NCBI GenBank assembly: GCA_025058435.1
Contig: JANXEM010000072.1
Location: forward strand, 1 to 7,946
DNA length: 7,946 nt
Origin: Candidatus Caldarchaeum sp.
GTDB lineage: Archaea; Thermoproteota; Nitrososphaeria_A; Caldarchaeales; Caldarchaeaceae
Direction: 5' to 3'
The notes under the pieces were generated by a model. That model was not told the DNA's origin and ran no database searches. It worked only from the letters and a program-made list of their open reading frames with translations. A program made the position numbers and the translations under genes. The first letter of the stretch is position 1. Each line of letters opens with the position of its first letter. This document shows, one piece after another, positions 4,675 through 7,946 of the stretch.

Positions 4675-5223
4675 TTGACCTCCGCGGAAGGGCTGGTAAT
4701 CGGCTCAAGGCTTCGGCGGATGCTCCAGAACCCTTACCGGATATTGAACGAGTTATCGCTTTCAAAGTCTCAGACATTTCTCGACGTCGGATGCGGAACC
4801 GGCTTCCTGTCCATCCCCGCGTCAACAGTCGTCGGCCCGGAAGGAACGGTCTACGCCGTCGACGTATCAGACGACTACATCAACCAACTGAATGAAACCC
4901 TCCGAAAACACAACATCCAAAACGTCAAAGTCTTCAACACATCCGCCGAAAAACTCGAAGGCGTCCCCGACAAATCAGTCGACAGAGCCGTCTACCTGTT
5001 CAGCCTCCACCACGTCGAAGACATCCCCTCCGCGTTGGAGACGACGAAGAAGAAACTGAAAAAAACGGCGCTGGTCTACGTTTATGACCCGGTCAAGACG
5101 AGGTTTTTCGGCCACGGAACATCACCTTCCAAAGTTCTGAAAACTTTCGCGGAAACAGGGTATAGGGTGTTGAATTTTAGGGAAGGGCTGTTGTTCTGGA
5201 AAGCTTTAGCTAAACCAACTTAG
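4675..5223 (+). CDS. Class I SAM-dependent methyltransferase
   Basis: 182 residues from the TTG at 4675. It has a Rossmann-type methyltransferase core: FLDVGCGTGFLSIP (motif I, about 35-48), GTVYAVDVS with the acidic residue binding the SAM ribose (about 57-65), then a motif II/III region (NVKVFNTSAEKL) and the post-motif VDRAVYLFSLHHVEDIP. This is the Methyltransf_11/UbiE-like pattern. The substrate cannot be told; UbiE-type quinone or ArsM-type methylation are not supported by specific residues here. A longer form from the TTG at 4648 would begin two bases after the TATA box, upstream of the expected transcription start, so the shorter start is preferred. The stop TAG overlaps the stop of the convergent PolD gene (4 bp). 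Confidence 0.88.
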   Translation: MTSAEGLVIGSRLRRMLQNPYRILNELSLSKSQTFLDVGCGTGFLSIPASTVVGPEGTVYAVDVSDDYINQLNETLRKHNIQNVKVFNTSAEKLEGVPDKSVDRAVYLFSLHHVEDIPSALETTKKKLKKTALVYVYDPVKTRFFGHGTSPSKVLKTFAETGYRVLNFREGLLFWKALAKPT

Positions 5224-6755
5224 AAGGCGAAATTCTTCATTTCGACGGCCATGTTCGAGATGTTGACCACGGCGGCGTGGCCTACGGCCGGCTCCAGCCC
5301 CAGAGCTTTCTGGTAGTCGGTCTGTTCCTGCCACGCGCCAGCGTTGACGAGCCTGACCCCGCGGTATGTTTTGTTGACCAAAACGTGGATGTGGCCTGTC
5401 TGGAGTAGCTGCGGTGTTTCGGCTAAGACGAGCTTGTCCTCTTTGAGGGGAAGGAGCTGGGTGTTTCCGCCGTAGACGGGGGCGAGATGCCGGTATTTCA
5501 GGAGGGTTGAAACGACTTCGGTCGCGTTTTCGGATAAAGTGCTGTATGATACGGACGGAAGCGACTGGACGATTTCGTCAAGCCCTTGGCCATGGTAGAC
5601 GACGAATCTCCTGCCGTCGAAAAGGATTTCGGCGGGGTTCGAAACGTGAACGATGTTCCGGCCTTTGTTGAGCATTTCGCGGTACCTTCCTTGAAGAGGT
5701 GGCTGAGGCAGTGCTTTGCGGACGGGTTCGTGGTTTCCGGGGCTGAAGACAACTTCGATTCTTGCTGGAATTTGCGCGAGAAATTCAGCGGCGGCCTTCA
5801 ACTGGTCTTCCACGTTCCTGATTTCGAGGTCTTTTTCCTGTCCCGGGTAGACGCCGATTCCCTCCACCAAATCACCGCCTATGATCAGATGGGTTATCCT
5901 TTTGACGACGCCGTCCCTTCCACGGTTCAGCCAGTCCAGAAATTTTTCGAAAAAATCGTTCCGGAAATGTTTGCTTCCGACGTGGACGTCGGATACGAGG
6001 CAGACGTAGGATTCGGGAATTCTGGACGTCTGTCGAACCGTGGTTTCATCCACTTCGGGGTAGATTATTTCTGTCAGCAGGTTGATGTCGCCGACGCGTT
6101 TGACTTTGATTCCAACCACGACGTCGGTCAACAGCTCCAAAGCCGAGTTGTAAATCTGCTGATTCTTCTTCGAAGCCAAAACGGTTATCTGGCCCGACGG
6201 GTCGTCGACTTCCAGACGGAGCGAATTTTTTCCTTCATGTTTGTCGAGAACTATCACGGCTAACGCGGCTTCGCCCCCTTCTCTGAGGGCGGCTAATTCC
6301 GACACGGGGATGAATTCGACGCGTCTTTTTGCGAGGATTTTCCTGATTTCGTGGTAGCGGCTTGTAAAGAGCTTTTGAAATTCTTGAAGCTCGCCGTCCA
6401 CCTTTATGTTTTCGTCTACGGACATGAATGTTTTAAATTCGGGGACATGTAGGGGTGGTTCTTCGACGACGAGAACCGATGACGGGGGTGTGGGCTGGTC
6501 TTCGGCCGCTGTTATTTGGTCGGCGTCTATGAAGGATGTTTCGGGGTTTGTTCGTTTGATTTTTTCGATGGTTTGGTAAAGGGTTTGATGAGGGTTTTTG
6601 CAGCTTTCCAGTTTCTGTAGAGCTTTTTCGGTGAGCTGTAACCCTTCCCTGACGGCGGCGGAAACGAGCTCTTTGTAGAGTTGGCGGCGGAACAGCGACA
6701 ACCTATCCCTAATGGGTTCGTGGCTGAATAAATCCGTAAATAGCTTTTTGTCCAA
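5220..6755 (-). CDS. polB: DNA polymerase II (PolD) small subunit DP1
   Basis: Up to 511 residues. DP1 is the proofreading 3'-5' exonuclease subunit of the archaeal replicative polymerase PolD and pairs with catalytic DP2, which is not in the window. An N-terminal helical part (about 1-70) and a Pro-rich linker (about 85-105) lead to an OB-fold (about 160-235). The calcineurin-like phosphoesterase domain then has SDVHVGS (D256, H258), GGDLVEGIGVYPGQ (D295), SPGNHE (N341, H342), YHGQG (H388) and TGHIH (H455, H457), so all metal ligands are present. Two positions are Glu where Asp is usual (VEG for VDG, GNHE for GNHD). The coordinates show the outermost TTG at 6755. An inner in-frame TTG at 6701 (493 residues) follows an AT-rich element (6726-6740) by about 30 bases and may be the real start. 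Confidence 0.95.
   Translation of the reverse strand: MDKKLFTDLFSHEPIRDRLSLFRRQLYKELVSAAVREGLQLTEKALQKLESCKNPHQTLYQTIEKIKRTNPETSFIDADQITAAEDQPTPPSSVLVVEEPPLHVPEFKTFMSVDENIKVDGELQEFQKLFTSRYHEIRKILAKRRVEFIPVSELAALREGGEAALAVIVLDKHEGKNSLRLEVDDPSGQITVLASKKNQQIYNSALELLTDVVVGIKVKRVGDINLLTEIIYPEVDETTVRQTSRIPESYVCLVSDVHVGSKHFRNDFFEKFLDWLNRGRDGVVKRITHLIIGGDLVEGIGVYPGQEKDLEIRNVEDQLKAAAEFLAQIPARIEVVFSPGNHEPVRKALPQPPLQGRYREMLNKGRNIVHVSNPAEILFDGRRFVVYHGQGLDEIVQSLPSVSYSTLSENATEVVSTLLKYRHLAPVYGGNTQLLPLKEDKLVLAETPQLLQTGHIHVLVNKTYRGVRLVNAGAWQEQTDYQKALGLEPAVGHAAVVNISNMAVEMKNFAF
6726..6746. promoter_or_regulatory. AT-rich element, candidate bidirectional promoter of PolD small subunit and beta-propeller gene
   Basis: This stretch contains GAATAAATC and GTAAATAGC on the plus strand, which read as GATTTATTC and GCTATTTAC on the minus strand. 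It lies about 30 bases from an in-frame minus-strand TTG at 6701 and about 33 bases from the plus-strand GTG at 6775. This repeats the geometry of the other divergent pairs, but it falls inside the longest possible PolD reading frame, so the call is tentative. Confidence 0.35.
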
Positions 6756-6774
6756 CCCAGTTTTTCTCCAAACC

Positions 6775-7946
6775 GTGGTTCGGGTAGGCGGCTCAGAGGC
6801 CCGGATTATCTTCCGACAAAGGGGTTATACCCCCCATTACGCGGAATACGTCGAAGACCCATTTTCAGGCTCTTTTGTTTTGGTGATGGCCGACCCACAT
6901 TCACGCCGGTCGGCCTACGTCTTCGACCCCGAGAAAGGAAAAGTCATTTGGGAATACAGAGTTCCGGGAAGCAGGCTAACAGCCAATCCCCACATCGCCC
7001 GCATCGCAACCGAGAAACTTCCCGACTTCAACGCCAAACCCGGCGACATACTTTGCGCAGACCTCGACAACCGGTTCATCGTGGTCGACAGGGCGACCAA
7101 AGTCGTCAAATGGTTTCACGGGCCCGACGACGCCGTCTGGTCTCACGACATGATGCCGACGAGGAATTTCGACGCAGTTTTGACGACCGACTACGGCACT
7201 GGTTTGCTCCGTAAAATCGACGGCCAAGGCAGCGTTCTCTGGACCGTCGATTTGGGAAAAGGCCTTGCGAAACTTTCGAGAATTGCGGGGAAGGTGCCGA
7301 GCGGAGTGCATGGAAACAGTTTCGGCGGACACGTTCTCGCGGCGGTGAACCAAACGACGAGGGGCGTCTACGAAATCGACGAAGATACGGGAGCAGTTGT
7401 TTGGAGCTGTCCACCTCAAGACAGGAACATAAACTGCTTTTTCACGTTGAAGCCGCACTCCGCCATAAGGCTGGGGATCGCGGAACTCGACGGAAACCTA
7501 ACGGTCTTCAACCATGAAGCGGGCGGTTGTTTCGTCGCGGTCGACCGCGACTGCAGGCCTCGGTGGGGAGTGATGAAGCCATTTACAGCCGGCGGCCGCG
7601 AAGCCTACAGGCCTTCGACGACGGGGCTTTACGAAACAACTCACGTCTTCCAAACACCCTACGGCCTCGTGGGAATAATCGACTGGGACGGGACCGACTA
7701 TTCAACGGTCTACGAAATCCTCGAGCCGCCTAGAAACACGGCCCTCTACTGGCTTCTGGCGAACAGGAGGCAGGCGTTTTCGACGGAGGAGTTTCTCGAC
7801 CCACCCGTCGAAACGGGAGAATGGACTGAAACGGTTTTCCAAGCGGTGAACCACGGCGGGGGAAGGCTCCGCCTCAAAATATACGGCACCTATTCTCCGG
7901 TCGTCGACGCCCGTGATTCGTCATCGTGGCTCCCTGTTAAGGTCCT
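6775..7946 (+). CDS. PQQ/arylsulfotransferase-like beta-propeller protein, partial (cut by window edge)
   Basis: The frame is open to the right edge (390 codons seen, C-terminus missing). Five repeats share a strand-Asp-turn-Trp pattern: VFDPEKGKVIW (W59), VVDRATKVVKW (W113), KIDGQGSVLW (W156), EIDEDTGAVVW (W210) and AVDRDCRPRW (W264). The Trp spacing is 54, 43, 54 and 54 residues, which is the blade periodicity of a PQQ-like/ASST-like propeller. Histidines in VWSHDMMP and VHGNSFGGH recall the histidine-bearing loops of arylsulfotransferases, but I cannot align catalytic residues with confidence. No signal peptide is visible from the GTG at 6775 or from a TTG at 6748, which would overlap the PolD 5' end, so a cytoplasmic protein is suggested. 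GTG was chosen for its spacing of about 33 bases from the AT-rich element. Function is unknown; ligand binding or scaffolding is possible. Confidence 0.75.
   Translation, partial: MVRVGGSEARIIFRQRGYTPHYAEYVEDPFSGSFVLVMADPHSRRSAYVFDPEKGKVIWEYRVPGSRLTANPHIARIATEKLPDFNAKPGDILCADLDNRFIVVDRATKVVKWFHGPDDAVWSHDMMPTRNFDAVLTTDYGTGLLRKIDGQGSVLWTVDLGKGLAKLSRIAGKVPSGVHGNSFGGHVLAAVNQTTRGVYEIDEDTGAVVWSCPPQDRNINCFFTLKPHSAIRLGIAELDGNLTVFNHEAGGCFVAVDRDCRPRWGVMKPFTAGGREAYRPSTTGLYETTHVFQTPYGLVGIIDWDGTDYSTVYEILEPPRNTALYWLLANRRQAFSTEEFLDPPVETGEWTETVFQAVNHGGGRLRLKIYGTYSPVVDARDSSSWLPVKV

Noticed and set aside
5586..6263. 225-codon plus-strand open frame opposite the PolD small subunit
   Set aside because: It is aromatic- and Asp-rich in the way of the reverse complement of a GC-skewed gene, and the PolD phosphoesterase motifs are on the other strand.
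6976..7458. 160-codon minus-strand open frame opposite the beta-propeller gene
   Set aside because: The plus strand has regular propeller repeats across this region; the antisense product has no coherent domain.
1..7946. CRISPR arrays, insertion sequences, inteins, toxin-antitoxin pairs or prophage genes
   Set aside because: No spaced direct repeats, transposase motifs, terminal inverted repeats or splicing motifs were seen on either strand; all space is taken by chromosomal-type genes.

Overview
The window looks archaeal. It encodes a D-family DNA polymerase small subunit (DP1), a tRNA-His with an encoded G-1, an AF1521-like macro-domain protein, and TATA-type promoters 25-33 bases ahead of start codons with no convincing Shine-Dalgarno sequences, which is the pattern of leaderless archaeal transcripts. 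TTG and GTG starts are frequent. PolD is absent from Crenarchaeota sensu stricto, so a PolD-bearing TACK lineage (for example Aigarchaeota/Caldarchaeales or relatives) or a euryarchaeon fits. The exact lineage is inference and is not proven by this sequence.

Layout. 1-525 (-): N-terminal part of a membrane-anchored family 2 glycosyltransferase running off the left edge. 563-637 (-): tRNA-His(GTG), overlapped by the 3' end of a KsgA/Dim1-type rRNA dimethyltransferase gene (622-1419, -), which directly follows a small unrecognised gene (1421-1738, -). 1800-2342 (+): macro-domain protein, divergent from the unknown gene. 2296-3310 (-): three genes read YHS-domain miniprotein, Rieske ferredoxin, zinc-ribbon membrane protein. 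3370-4344 (+): thioredoxin reductase. 4308-4616 (-): second Rieske ferredoxin. 4675-5223 (+): class I SAM methyltransferase. 5220-6755 (-): PolD small subunit. 6775-7946 (+): PQQ/ASST-like beta-propeller protein running off the right edge.

The genome is very compact. From about 1.4 kb onward the gene groups alternate between divergent and convergent. All three convergent pairs overlap at their 3' ends (47, 37 and 4 bp). The divergent pairs have start codons only about 60-75 bp apart and appear to share, or to pack back-to-back, AT-rich TATA elements. The middle third is a redox/metal cluster: thioredoxin reductase bracketed by two Rieske ferredoxins, with a YHS metal-binding miniprotein. No oxygenase or other obvious electron acceptor lies inside the window. 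I see no CRISPR array, insertion sequence, intein or prophage gene. The most notable points are the shared bidirectional promoters, the small YHS gene, the ksgA/tRNA overlap, the atypical KsgA motifs and the unrecognised 105-residue gene.
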